From: Pseudarthrobacter siccitolerans
Lineage (GTDB): Bacteria; Actinomycetota; Actinomycetes; Actinomycetales; Micrococcaceae
Assembly (NCBI RefSeq): GCF_030823375.1
Contig: NZ_JAUSXB010000001.1
Span: 744,001 to 808,000, forward strand
DNA length: 64,000 nt
Reading direction: 5' to 3'
In this document: positions 57,074-64,000 of the stretch, piece after piece
Layout of the letters: every line of letters begins with the position of its first letter
How positions within the stretch are numbered: the stretch's first letter is position 1
The notes under the pieces: model-generated
Seen by the model: only the letters and a program-made list of their open reading frames with translations
The model's database searches: none
Told to the model about the DNA's origin: nothing
Translations under genes and position numbers: made by a program

Positions 57074-58756
57074 TCAGTCGCGGGTGAGGCGGCGGTGCGT
57101 GACACGGTGCGGCTTGGCCGCATCCGGTCCCAACCGCTCCACCTTGTTCTCCTCGTAAGATTCGAAGTTGCCCTCGAACCAGTACCACTTGGAGGGGTTC
57201 TCCTCGTCACCTTCGTAGGCGAGGATGTGAGTGGCCACGCGGTCCAGGAACCAGCGGTCGTGCGAGACCACCACGGCGCAGCCCGGGAACTCCAGCAGCG
57301 CATTTTCGAGGCTGCTGAGGGTTTCGACGTCGAGGTCGTTGGTGGGCTCGTCGAGGAGGAGCAGGTTTCCGCCCTGCTTGAGGGTCAAGGCGAGGTTCAG
57401 GCGGTTGCGCTCGCCGCCGGAGAGCACGCCGGCCTTCTTCTGCTGGTCCGGGCCCTTGAAGCCGAACGCGGCGACGTAGGCGCGGGAGGGCATTTCGACG
57501 TGGCCCACTTGGATGAAGTCCAGGCCGTCCGAGACAACTTCCCACAGGGTTTTGTTGGGGTCGATCCCGCCGCGGCTCTGGTCAGCGTAGGAGATCTTGA
57601 CCGAGTCGCCGATCTTCAGGTCTCCGCCGTCGAGCGGTTCCAGTCCCACGATGGTCTTGAACAGCGTGGTCTTGCCGACGCCGTTGGGGCCGATGACACC
57701 CACGATGCCGTTGCGGGGCAGGCTGAAGGACAGTCCGTCGATCAGGGTCCTGTCCTCGAAGCCCTTCTGCAGGTTCTTGGCCTCGAGCACCAGGCCGCCC
57801 AGGCGGGGTCCCGGCGGGATCTGGATCTCTTCGAAGTCCAGCTTGCGGGTGCGGTCCGCCTCGGCGGCCATTTCCTCATAGCGGGCCAGGCGGGCCTTGG
57901 ACTTGGTCTGGCGTCCCTTGGCGTTGGACCGTACCCACTCAAGTTCCTCGGAGAGCCGCTTGGCCTGCTTGGCGTCTTTCTTGCCCTGGATCTCCAGGCG
58001 GGCGCGCTTCTTCTCGAGGTAGGTGGAGTAGTTGCCCTCGTAGGGGTACAGGTGGCCGCGGTCCACTTCGGCGATCCATTCGGCCACGTGGTCCAGGAAG
58101 TACCGGTCGTGGGTGACAGCCAGGACGGCGCCGGCGTAGCCGGAGAGGTGCTGTTCAAGCCACAGCACGCTCTCCGCGTCCAGGTGGTTGGTGGGCTCGT
58201 CCAGGAGCAGCAGGTCCGGCTTCTGCAGGAGCAGCTTGCACAGAGCTACCCGGCGGCGCTCACCACCGGAGAGGTTGGTGACGTCGGCGTCCGCCGGCGG
58301 GCAGCGGAGCGCGTCCATGGCCTGCTCCAGCTGGGAGTCCAGGTCCCACGCGTCAGCGGCATCAATGGCTTCCTGCAGATGCCCCATTTCCTCAAGGAGG
58401 GTGTCGTAGTCAGCATCGGGGCTGGCCATTTCCTCGGAAATTTCGTTGAAGCGCTGGATCTTGCCGTAGATCTCCCCCACGCCTTCCTGGACGTTGCCCA
58501 GGACGGTTTTTTCTTCGTTCAGGGGTGGTTCCTGGAGGAGGATTCCGACGGTGTAGCCGGGGCTGAGCCGGGCCTCACCGTTGGAGGGGGTGTCCAGTCC
58601 GGCCATGATCTTCAGGATGGTGGACTTACCGGCACCGTTCGGGCCCACAACACCGATCTTGGCGCCGGGAAAGAAGGACATGCTTACGTCATCAAGAATG
58701 AGTTTTTCGCCAACGGCTTTGCGGGCCTTGGTCATTGTGTAGATAAATTCCGCCAT
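57074..58756 (-). CDS. ettA: Energy-dependent translational throttle protein EttA (ABC-F)
   Basis: The 560-residue protein carries two ABC ATPase domains and no membrane segment. It has two P-loops (GPNGAGKST and GPNGVGKTT) and two signatures (LSGGERRRVALCKLL; LSGGERNRLNLALTL). The Walker B motifs are LLLLDEPTNHLD and LLLLDEPTNDLD, with the ABC-F inter-domain linker (ELEWVRSNAKGRQTKSKARLAR) between the domains. EttA binds the ribosomal E site and senses the ATP/ADP ratio. I chose the ATG at 58756 (MAEFIYTMTKARKAV), which gives the family length; an earlier GTG is out of place. Confidence 0.96.
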   Translation of the reverse strand: MAEFIYTMTKARKAVGEKLILDDVSMSFFPGAKIGVVGPNGAGKSTILKIMAGLDTPSNGEARLSPGYTVGILLQEPPLNEEKTVLGNVQEGVGEIYGKIQRFNEISEEMASPDADYDTLLEEMGHLQEAIDAADAWDLDSQLEQAMDALRCPPADADVTNLSGGERRRVALCKLLLQKPDLLLLDEPTNHLDAESVLWLEQHLSGYAGAVLAVTHDRYFLDHVAEWIAEVDRGHLYPYEGNYSTYLEKKRARLEIQGKKDAKQAKRLSEELEWVRSNAKGRQTKSKARLARYEEMAAEADRTRKLDFEEIQIPPGPRLGGLVLEAKNLQKGFEDRTLIDGLSFSLPRNGIVGVIGPNGVGKTTLFKTIVGLEPLDGGDLKIGDSVKISYADQSRGGIDPNKTLWEVVSDGLDFIQVGHVEMPSRAYVAAFGFKGPDQQKKAGVLSGGERNRLNLALTLKQGGNLLLLDEPTNDLDVETLSSLENALLEFPGCAVVVSHDRWFLDRVATHILAYEGDEENPSKWYWFEGNFESYEENKVERLGPDAAKPHRVTHRRLTRD

Positions 58757-58808
58757 GGTTCCAAATCTAGTGGGTCGGCAGGCATATCTCACATTCGGTG
58801 CAGCGTGG

Positions 58809-59438
58809 TCAGGAGCCTACAAAGCACTTGCCGCTGGCCAGTAGAGGCAGCACCGTTACGGTTACTGCACCGTCGCGGACCTGGCCGATGATGCAGTCCT
58901 TTCCCTGGAGCACTGCCGCTTCGATGGCGTCCGCCTCAAGGCCGGTGGGGGTACGGCTTTGCGAAACCTGCAACGCTGCCGGGGCGATTCCCGCCCCGGT
59001 GAGGGCGTCCGCTACCTGGGCGGTGGCCGGTTTTGGTGAGCCCGCGGCCAGGCGTCCCAGCGCATCCGTCACAGTCTTTTTGGCAGTTTCGGTGGCAGCG
59101 GCCTCCGCTCCCGTGCTGGCCGGCGCGCTGGAGGTATCCGCCAGCGGTCCGGCGGCCGCTGTTTCCGTTGCTGTCGGGGCCGAACCGGCTAATGCTGCCC
59201 CGGTGGAGGTGGCTGCCGGTGCCGCCTCGCCCGAACCGGGCTGCACTCCGGGCGTTGTTCCGCTGACGCAGCCGGACAACCCCACCAGCAGGGCACCGGC
59301 AGCGGTTGCCGCCAGCAAGCGGCGGGCTGCGGAGGGCCAGACAAAGGTGGGAGACAAGGCTGCGGGCGCAACCTCTGCGGGGGCGGCCGATCCCGTGCCG
59401 GCCGTAGTCTTCTGCCGGTGGTCAGGGGTAAGCCGCAT
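58809..59438 (-). CDS. Lipoprotein, Ala/Thr-rich, possibly DUF6993 type
   Basis: From the ATG at 59438 the protein has 209 residues. It has a long polar n-region, a hydrophobic segment (LLAATAAGALLVGLSGC) with lipobox LSGC, then about 80 residues of Ala/Thr/Ser-rich linker. A small C-terminal domain follows (LGRLAAGSPKPATAQVADAL; GKDCIIGQVRDGAVTVTVLP...GKCFVG) with two Cys that could bond. The C-terminal domain looks like the DUF6993 type found in Micrococcales, but I cannot confirm that. The frame stays open upstream to 59711 without a good start. It lies downstream of ssb on the same strand. Confidence 0.7.
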   Translation of the reverse strand: MRLTPDHRQKTTAGTGSAAPAEVAPAALSPTFVWPSAARRLLAATAAGALLVGLSGCVSGTTPGVQPGSGEAAPAATSTGAALAGSAPTATETAAAGPLADTSSAPASTGAEAAATETAKKTVTDALGRLAAGSPKPATAQVADALTGAGIAPAALQVSQSRTPTGLEADAIEAAVLQGKDCIIGQVRDGAVTVTVLPLLASGKCFVGS

Positions 59439-59480
59439 GGTGTCATTCTGCCACGGGCCAAGTGTCCGCTTCACAACCTG

Positions 59481-59523
59481 GGCGGGCAGGGCGCAGCCGG
59501 GGGGTGCCACGGCCCTGCCCGCC
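59481..59523 (-). terminator. Hairpin after ssb
   Basis: GGCGGGCAGGGC (59481-59492) pairs with GCCCTGCCCGCC (59512-59523) around a 19-base loop. It has no T-run on the minus strand. Confidence 0.4.
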
Positions 59524-59556
59524 AAGGAACCAAGGGGGCATTGACAGCGGGCTTCC

Positions 59557-60117
59557 TTAGACTGGGGATTCGGCGAGCTCCCCCGTTTCCAGATCCAGCG
59601 GCACAAGGTCGCCATTGCTGTCCTCGATGTAGGCTGCAGCCGGATCGCCGCCCTCAGCCCCATCTTCTTCCGTGTCCTCCGGCTCGTCGAACGTTCCGTC
59701 CGTGCCGGCATGGTGGCTGGCGTCGAAGGGTGGCTCCTGTTCCACGAGCGAGAGGAGCGGTTTCTTGGAGGACCGGGTGAAGTTGGCCGTCCCCCACGTC
59801 AGGTCATGCCCCACGGCCTCAGCATCTATGGTGTGCGAGTAATAAACCCTGCCGTCCCTCTCCCAGCTGCGGATTCTCAGCGTGCCCACCACGATGACGG
59901 GCTGGCCTTTCCGGATGCTGCAGCCCATGTTGCCGGCCAGATGGCGGTAGCCCTGGACCAGGAACCAGTTGGTGTGGCCATCCACCCACTGGCCGTCCTT
60001 GTCACGCCGACGCGAGTTGGAGGCGATCCGGAAAGAGGCGGTGGCCACTCCCCCCGGTGTTGTGCCGCTTGTGATGTCGGTGGCAACAAAGCCCTTGATG
60101 GTTATGGTGTCGTTCAT
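59557..60117 (-). CDS. ssb: Single-stranded DNA-binding protein, paralogue without the canonical acidic tip
   Basis: The 186-residue protein has an N-terminal OB fold (ITIKGFVATDITSGTTPGGVATASFRIAS; VDGHTNWFLVQGYRHLAGNM; RKGQPVIVVGTLRIRSWERDGRVYY). The C-terminal part is acidic (FDEPEDTEEDGAEGG) but ends LETGELAESPV instead of the DDDIPF-type tip through which main SSBs recruit repair proteins. Together with its location outside the rpsF-ssb-rpsR cluster, this suggests a second, accessory SSB, as known for SsbB in Streptomyces. It diverges from tRNA-Arg. Confidence 0.88.
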   Translation of the reverse strand: MNDTITIKGFVATDITSGTTPGGVATASFRIASNSRRRDKDGQWVDGHTNWFLVQGYRHLAGNMGCSIRKGQPVIVVGTLRIRSWERDGRVYYSHTIDAEAVGHDLTWGTANFTRSSKKPLLSLVEQEPPFDASHHAGTDGTFDEPEDTEEDGAEGGDPAAAYIEDSNGDLVPLDLETGELAESPV

Positions 60118-60334
60118 CGCTACGTCCTGTCCTCAATGGTTCTGCCCTAGCAGGCAAGACCAGCATGGCCTTGGCGGGATCTGCCGGGGAGGCAGGAGTT
60201 CGCCTATGTGCAAAACCCGGGCCTGCGGCTGCCTGTGGAGGACCAGTGGGGTCCCCGGCAGGTCGGTGACAGCGCCTTCACTCCCGGCAATGTAAACTTT
60301 TTGAGGCACCGGAATTCAGCTCCGGAAGCCGGAT

Positions 60335-60407
60335 GCCTCAGTAGCTCAGGGGATAGAGCAGCGGCCTTCTAATCCGCCGGTCGGGGGTTCGATTCCCTCC
60401 TGGGGCA
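60335..60407 (+). tRNA. tRNA-Arg(TCT)
   Basis: This is a 73-base cloverleaf. GCCTCAG pairs with CTGGGGC (one G-U), the anticodon loop is CTTCTAA with anticodon TCT, and the T-loop is TTCGATT. The CCA is encoded at 60408-60410. Confidence 0.95.
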
Positions 60408-60412
60408 CCAAT

Positions 60413-60450
60413 GGAGAAGCGCCTCGGTTCACGAACCGGGGCGCTTCTCC
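60413..60450 (+). terminator. tRNA-Arg terminator
   Basis: GGAGAAGCGCC (60413-60423) pairs with GGCGCTTCTCC (60440-60450), with an inner CGGTT/AACCG stem. It is followed by TTTCTT. Confidence 0.9.
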
Positions 60451-60536
60451 TTTCTTCAATGCCCTGTCACTTACAGTCGTCAAAGCGCGGTGAAGCAGCG
60501 ATAAGTGATAGCGCAACGGGGGTGGGCAGGGGCCGT

Positions 60537-61760
60537 TCAGGACTGTAGCCGGTGCGGCGCTTCCACCAGGGAACGGACCACGCTGCCGGCGGCACCCAGC
60601 AGTGCCCCACCCTCGCCCACGGCTGCGGTGGTGATGTGTTCCGGCAGTATCTTGCCGGGAGCATATGTGGCCAGGCTTTCCACCAGGGACGGTCGCAGCC
60701 ACTGGTCCAGGACGGCGAAGTGCCCGCCAAGCACTACTGCCGCGATATTTACCACCCGGGCCGTGGACGCCACTGCAACTCCGAGCGATCTCCCTGCACG
60801 CTGGACGGCCCGCAACGCCTCCGGCTGCTCCCCGGTGAGCGCGGCCAGCAGCGCGGACATGCTCTCCGACCTCACCTTGCCTGCGATGCCTGCGGCAGCG
60901 AAGATGGCGTCCTGCCCGGCAATGGTCTCCAAGCAGCCCGTTCCGCCGCATGAACAGCGGCTGCCTTCGGGATCCACCACAATATGTCCCACTTCTCCGG
61001 CATGGCCTTCCGGGCCGGTAAAGAGCTCCGATCCAATGACCAGCCCGCCACCTACACCCACCTCGCCTGACACATAGAGAAAGTCGTGCCTCCCGGCCGG
61101 CCCATGGGCCAGTTCGGCAAGGGCAGCAGCCTTGGCCTCATTGAAGAGGGTGACACCCAACGGCAGGCCGGGAAGCAGCCGGTCCAGGTCGAGTTTGATG
61201 TCCAGCCAGCCGAGGTTGGGGGCCGCAATGACGGTGGAGTTGCCGGCATCCACAAGTCCGGGTACAGCAAGCCCTCCCCCGAGGACCTCCACCCCCTTTT
61301 CCGTGGCTGCCGTCCGCACCTCAGCGGCAAGGGCAGCGAGGGCAGCCAGCACCGGCGCATCTTCACTGTCACGGTTGTCCCGCTCACGGATCTCCTGCAC
61401 GACCACAGCCCCGGAAAGGTCCGTCACGCCTGCCGCGATGTAGTCCACGTTGATTTCCATGCCGATAACACCGCGGGCGGGATTCAGTTCCAGCCCCACT
61501 CCCGGCCGGCCGCGTTCCCCCTGGGGGTTGAGCCCTCTTTCCCGCAGGATGCCGGCGTCGAGAAGGTCCAGGACAATGCTCGATACGGAAGCTTTGGTCA
61601 GCCGCGTGGACGCCGCAATCTGCGCCCGCGTCAGGTGGGACCCGGGCGGGGACTGCACAACCCTGCCCAGCACCAGGGCGAGATTGCTCCTGCGCACGTC
61701 GCCCATGTTTCCGGGGGCGGCCGCCTCGGACAGCACAGGTCCTGCTGCGGTGTATGCCAT
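60537..61760 (-). CDS. xylR: ROK-family transcriptional regulator, XylR-like
   Basis: The 407-residue protein has an N-terminal winged helix (TRAQIAASTRLTKASVSSIV, about residues 44-63) and a ROK domain (GMEINVDYIAAGVTDLSGAVV; GGGLAVPGLVD). The zinc cluster is CSCGGTGC near residue 268, after GEVGHIVVDPEG. I chose ATG 61760 with GAGAGG at 6 bases; in-frame ATG 61796 and TTG 61841 are alternatives, and the latter lies inside the xylA operator. Divergence from xylA and a TAGTT-N9-AACTA site over the xylA promoter make it the likely xylose repressor. The symbol rests on that context. Confidence 0.85.
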   Translation of the reverse strand: MAYTAAGPVLSEAAAPGNMGDVRRSNLALVLGRVVQSPPGSHLTRAQIAASTRLTKASVSSIVLDLLDAGILRERGLNPQGERGRPGVGLELNPARGVIGMEINVDYIAAGVTDLSGAVVVQEIRERDNRDSEDAPVLAALAALAAEVRTAATEKGVEVLGGGLAVPGLVDAGNSTVIAAPNLGWLDIKLDLDRLLPGLPLGVTLFNEAKAAALAELAHGPAGRHDFLYVSGEVGVGGGLVIGSELFTGPEGHAGEVGHIVVDPEGSRCSCGGTGCLETIAGQDAIFAAAGIAGKVRSESMSALLAALTGEQPEALRAVQRAGRSLGVAVASTARVVNIAAVVLGGHFAVLDQWLRPSLVESLATYAPGKILPEHITTAAVGEGGALLGAAGSVVRSLVEAPHRLQS

Positions 61761-61807
61761 GGCCGGCCTCTCGGATAAACCGGGCGTCCTGGACATGCCC
61801 GTTGCTC

Positions 61808-61835
61808 TTGACCCTAGCGTAACCACGCTTATATA
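61808..61835 (+). promoter_or_regulatory. xylA promoter
   Basis: TTGACC (61808-61813) and TATATA (61830-61835) are separated by 16 bases, a near-consensus housekeeping promoter. Transcription would start near 61842, about 50 bases before the xylA ATG. Confidence 0.7.
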
Positions 61836-61852
61836 GTTCAAGCGATAAACTA
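61834..61852. promoter_or_regulatory. XylR-like operator over the xylA promoter
   Basis: TAGTT (61834-61838) and AACTA (61848-61852) form an inverted repeat around 9 bases, similar in form to the TTAGTTT...AAACTAA sites of Bacillus XylR, also a ROK protein. It overlaps the end of the -10 box and the expected transcription start, so binding should block xylA. Confidence 0.6.
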
Positions 61853-61891
61853 ACTGGTCCCAACGGGCCCCACTGACTGCAAGGACGCATC

Positions 61892-63079
61892 ATGACTCTT
61901 TCCCCCACCCCCGCCGACAAGTTCACCTTCGGTCTTTGGACTGTTGGCTGGACCGGTGCTGACCCGTTCGGCGTCGCCACACGTGCCGCCCTGGATCCGA
62001 TGGAGGCCGTGCACCGCCTGGCTGAACTGGGCGCTTACGGCATCACCTTCCACGACAACGACCTGGTCCCGTTTGATGCCACCGCTTCGGAGCGGGACCT
62101 GATCCTGAAGAACTTCAAGGCAGCCCTGGCCGAGACCGGCCTGAAGGTCCCCATGGTGACCACCAACCTGTTCAGCCACCCGGTCTTCAAGGACGGCGGG
62201 TTCACCTCCAACGACCGCTCCATCCGCCGCTTCGCCCTGTCCAAGGTGCTGCGCAACATTGACTCCGCCGCAGAGTTCGGCGCCGAGACGTTCGTGATGT
62301 GGGGCGGCCGCGAAGGCAGCGAATACGACGGCTCCAAGGACCTCGCCGCCGCCCTGGACCGCATGAAGGAAGGCGTGGACACCGCCGCGGCCTACATCAA
62401 GGACAAGGGCTACAACCTCCGCATCGCCCTGGAACCCAAGCCCAACGAACCCCGCGGCGACATCTTCCTGCCCACCGTCGGCCACGGCCTGGCCTTCATC
62501 GCCCAGCTCGAACACGGCGACATCGTGGGCCTGAACCCCGAAACCGGGCACGAACAGATGGCCGGGCTGAACTTCACCCACGGCATCGCCCAGGCCCTCT
62601 GGTCCGGCAAACTCTTCCACATCGACCTCAACGGCCAGCGCGGCATCAAATACGACCAGGACCTCGTCTTCGGCCACGGCGACCTGACCAGCGCGTTCTT
62701 CACCGTGGACCTGCTCGAAAACGGCTTCCCCAACGGCGGCCCCCGCTACGAAGGCCCCCGCCACTTCGACTACAAGCCCTCCCGCACCGACGGCTACGAC
62801 GGCGTCTGGGAATCCGCCAAAGCCAACATGGCCACCTACCTGCTCCTGAAGGAACGCGCCCTGGCCTTCCGCGCCGACCCCGAAGTCCAGGCCGCCCTCG
62901 CAGCCTCCGGCGTGGGCGAACTCGGCGAACCCACCCTCGCCGCCGGTGAAACCACCGCGGACCTGCTCGCAGACACCACCGCCTTCGAGAACTTCGACGC
63001 CGACAAGGCCGCCGAACGCTCCTTCGCGTTCGTCCGCCTCAACCAGCTCGCCATCGAACACCTCCTCAACGCCCGCTGA
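61892..63079 (+). CDS. xylA: Xylose isomerase
   Basis: The 395-residue enzyme converts D-xylose to D-xylulose, and in this class also glucose to fructose. It has [17 protein letters not shown], the catalytic His in [25 protein letters not shown], the metal-site sequence [12 protein letters not shown] with [15 protein letters not shown], and [15 protein letters not shown]. It closely resembles the well-studied Arthrobacter enzyme in length and sequence. AAGGA lies 7 bases before the ATG. xylB follows after 2 bases, and regulation is by the divergent ROK protein. Confidence 0.98.
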   Translation: MTLSPTPADKFTFGLWTVGWTGADPFGVATRAALDPMEAVHRLAELGAYGITFHDNDLVPFDATASERDLILKNFKAALAETGLKVPMVTTNLFSHPVFKDGGFTSNDRSIRRFALSKVLRNIDSAAEFGAETFVMWGGREGSEYDGSKDLAAALDRMKEGVDTAAAYIKDKGYNLRIALEPKPNEPRGDIFLPTVGHGLAFIAQLEHGDIVGLNPETGHEQMAGLNFTHGIAQALWSGKLFHIDLNGQRGIKYDQDLVFGHGDLTSAFFTVDLLENGFPNGGPRYEGPRHFDYKPSRTDGYDGVWESAKANMATYLLLKERALAFRADPEVQAALAASGVGELGEPTLAAGETTADLLADTTAFENFDADKAAERSFAFVRLNQLAIEHLLNAR

Positions 63080-63081
63080 CC

Positions 63082-64000
63082 ATGGCTCTGGTAGCAGGCA
63101 TCGACAGCTCCACGCAGTCATGCAAAGTGGTGATCCGCGACGCGGACACCGGAATGTTGGTCCGGCAGGGCAGGGCCAGCCATCCGGACGGTTCGGAAGT
63201 CCATCCCGACCACTGGTGGGACGCGTTGCAGGAAGCGATACAGCAGGCGGGCGGGCTGTCCGACGTCGCAGCGGTCTCCGTAGGCGGACAGCAGCACGGC
63301 ATGGTCTGCCTGGACAGCGATGGGCGGGTCATCCGGCCGGCACTGCTGTGGAATGACACCCGCAGTGCCGGCGCCGCCGAGGACCTCATCAGGACCGCTG
63401 GCGACGGCGACATTGCGGCCGGCGCCCGCTACTGGGCCGGTGCCACGGGCACCGTCCCGGTGGCGTCGCTGACGCTGACCAAGCTGCACTGGCTGGCCGC
63501 CAGCGAGCCGGAGAACGCGGCGAAGGTTGCGGCAGTCTGCCTGCCGCACGACTGGCTGACGTGGCGGCTGATGGGCCACGGCCCAGGCAGCGGCCCGGGC
63601 AACCTCGAGGCGCTGGCCACCGACCGTTCCGATGCCTCCGGCACTGGCTATTATTCGGCGGCGGCGGGCGCGTACCTGCCCGGGGTCCTGGAGTCCTCGC
63701 TGGGGCACGTTCCGCTGCTGCCCGATGTATTGGGCCCGCTGGACGTCGCAGGCAAGACGCCGGACGGCGCCCTCCTGGCGGCCGGCGCCGGGGACAACGC
63801 GGCGGCGGGGCTGGGCGTGGGTGCCCAAGTAGGGGATGTGGTGATGTCCCTGGGTACCTCCGGAACGGTCTTTGCCGTCTCCACCACACCGGCAGCCGAC
63901 CAGTCAGGGCTCGTGGCAGGGTTCGCCGATGCTTCCGGGCATTACCTGCCGCTTGTGTGCACCCTCAACGCCACCCGCGTTTTTGATGCCACCGCAGCCC
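63082..64000 (+). CDS. xylB: Xylulokinase (partial, C-terminus beyond window)
   Basis: The frame is open from ATG 63082 to the right edge (306 codons). This FGGY-family kinase phosphorylates xylulose to xylulose-5-phosphate, the step after XylA. The N-terminal phosphate loop is [15 protein letters not shown], substrate-contact sequences are [11 protein letters not shown] and [10 protein letters not shown], and the second domain opens with [13 protein letters not shown] and [13 protein letters not shown]. It lies 2 bases after xylA and is surely co-transcribed. Confidence 0.96.
   Translation, partial: MALVAGIDSSTQSCKVVIRDADTGMLVRQGRASHPDGSEVHPDHWWDALQEAIQQAGGLSDVAAVSVGGQQHGMVCLDSDGRVIRPALLWNDTRSAGAAEDLIRTAGDGDIAAGARYWAGATGTVPVASLTLTKLHWLAASEPENAAKVAAVCLPHDWLTWRLMGHGPGSGPGNLEALATDRSDASGTGYYSAAAGAYLPGVLESSLGHVPLLPDVLGPLDVAGKTPDGALLAAGAGDNAAAGLGVGAQVGDVVMSLGTSGTVFAVSTTPAADQSGLVAGFADASGHYLPLVCTLNATRVFDATAA

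Noticed and set aside
57005-58891. Plus-strand open frame of 628 codons
   Set aside because: It is antisense to ettA over its whole length and has no recognisable domain.
59439-59711. N-terminal extension of the Ala/Thr-rich lipoprotein
   Set aside because: It would overlap the ssb gene and put the signal peptide more than 130 residues from the N-terminus.
61850-63121. Minus-strand open frame of 423 codons, Val/Gly/Glu-rich
   Set aside because: It is antisense to xylA, where almost every codon ends in C, which keeps the reverse frame open.

Overview
The window is GC-rich chromosomal DNA from an actinobacterium, most likely an Arthrobacter/Pseudarthrobacter-type member of the Micrococcaceae. 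The evidence is a 395-residue xylose isomerase of the Arthrobacter type, a long eukaryote-like IleS behind a translational-type T-box, paired ClpP1/ClpP2, an RNase E with a long disordered N-terminal arm, a group II truncated haemoglobin, an Rv2466c-type thioredoxin-fold protein and the rplU-rpmA-obgE-proBA-nadD-rsfS gene order. Most of it is ordinary core genome. The accessory features are one IS30-family element, one broken transporter gene and a dispersed-repeat cluster.

Layout, left half. 1-3487: a BTAD/nSTAND1/WD40 regulator running off the left edge, divergent from a lipoprotein gene, with helically phased GATATCG repeats between them. 3570-8051: a carbohydrate ABC importer (binding protein and two permeases, no ATPase) behind a ROK regulator. 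8207-11890: an RsmC/RlmG-like methyltransferase, a flavin monooxygenase and a cyclopropane-fatty-acid-synthase-like enzyme. 11943-14002: a DUF3311/monocarboxylate symporter pair whose symporter carries an in-frame amber codon. 14196-14535: two identical tRNA-Ala(GGC) genes, each with its own promoter and terminator. 14652-22328: the rplU, rpmA, obgE, proB, proA, small membrane protein, nadD, Pro/Ala-rich protein, rsfS run, all on the minus strand. 22580-24211: a ThiD-TenA fusion under a TPP riboswitch. 24390-28842: RNase E divergent from a VKOR protein. 28884-30377: an IS30-family element sitting inside the former terminator between VKOR and ndk.

Layout, right half. 30425-36305: T-box, ileS, folC, DUF4233 and ndk as one operon. 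36387-40922: an endonuclease/exonuclease/phosphatase-family protein, an SDR and valS. 41295-46432: a DsbA-like protein, clpX, clpP2, clpP1 and tig (protein quality control), with a ClgR-like box upstream of clpP1. 46514-46815: tRNA-Pro and tRNA-Gly. 46897-47130: an inverted arrangement of 32-bp repeat units. 47180-55929: a Nei/Fpg glycosylase, rpiB, a DUF1648 protein, pepN, an OsmC protein, an epimerase-like protein, an MscS-type channel, a truncated globin and an unknown protein. 55993-60117: thioesterase, EttA, a lipoprotein and an SSB-like protein. 60335-64000: tRNA-Arg, then a ROK regulator (XylR-like) divergent from xylA-xylB. The operator overlaps the xylA promoter, and xylB runs off the right edge.

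I see no defence island, prophage or biosynthetic cluster. The signals that ordinary gene calling misses are the phased heptamers at the left-edge regulator, the inverted 32-bp repeat arrays, the IS30 insertion inside a terminator (with a hairpin made from its own terminal repeat), the amber-interrupted symporter, and two genes whose best-supported start is an AUU codon.
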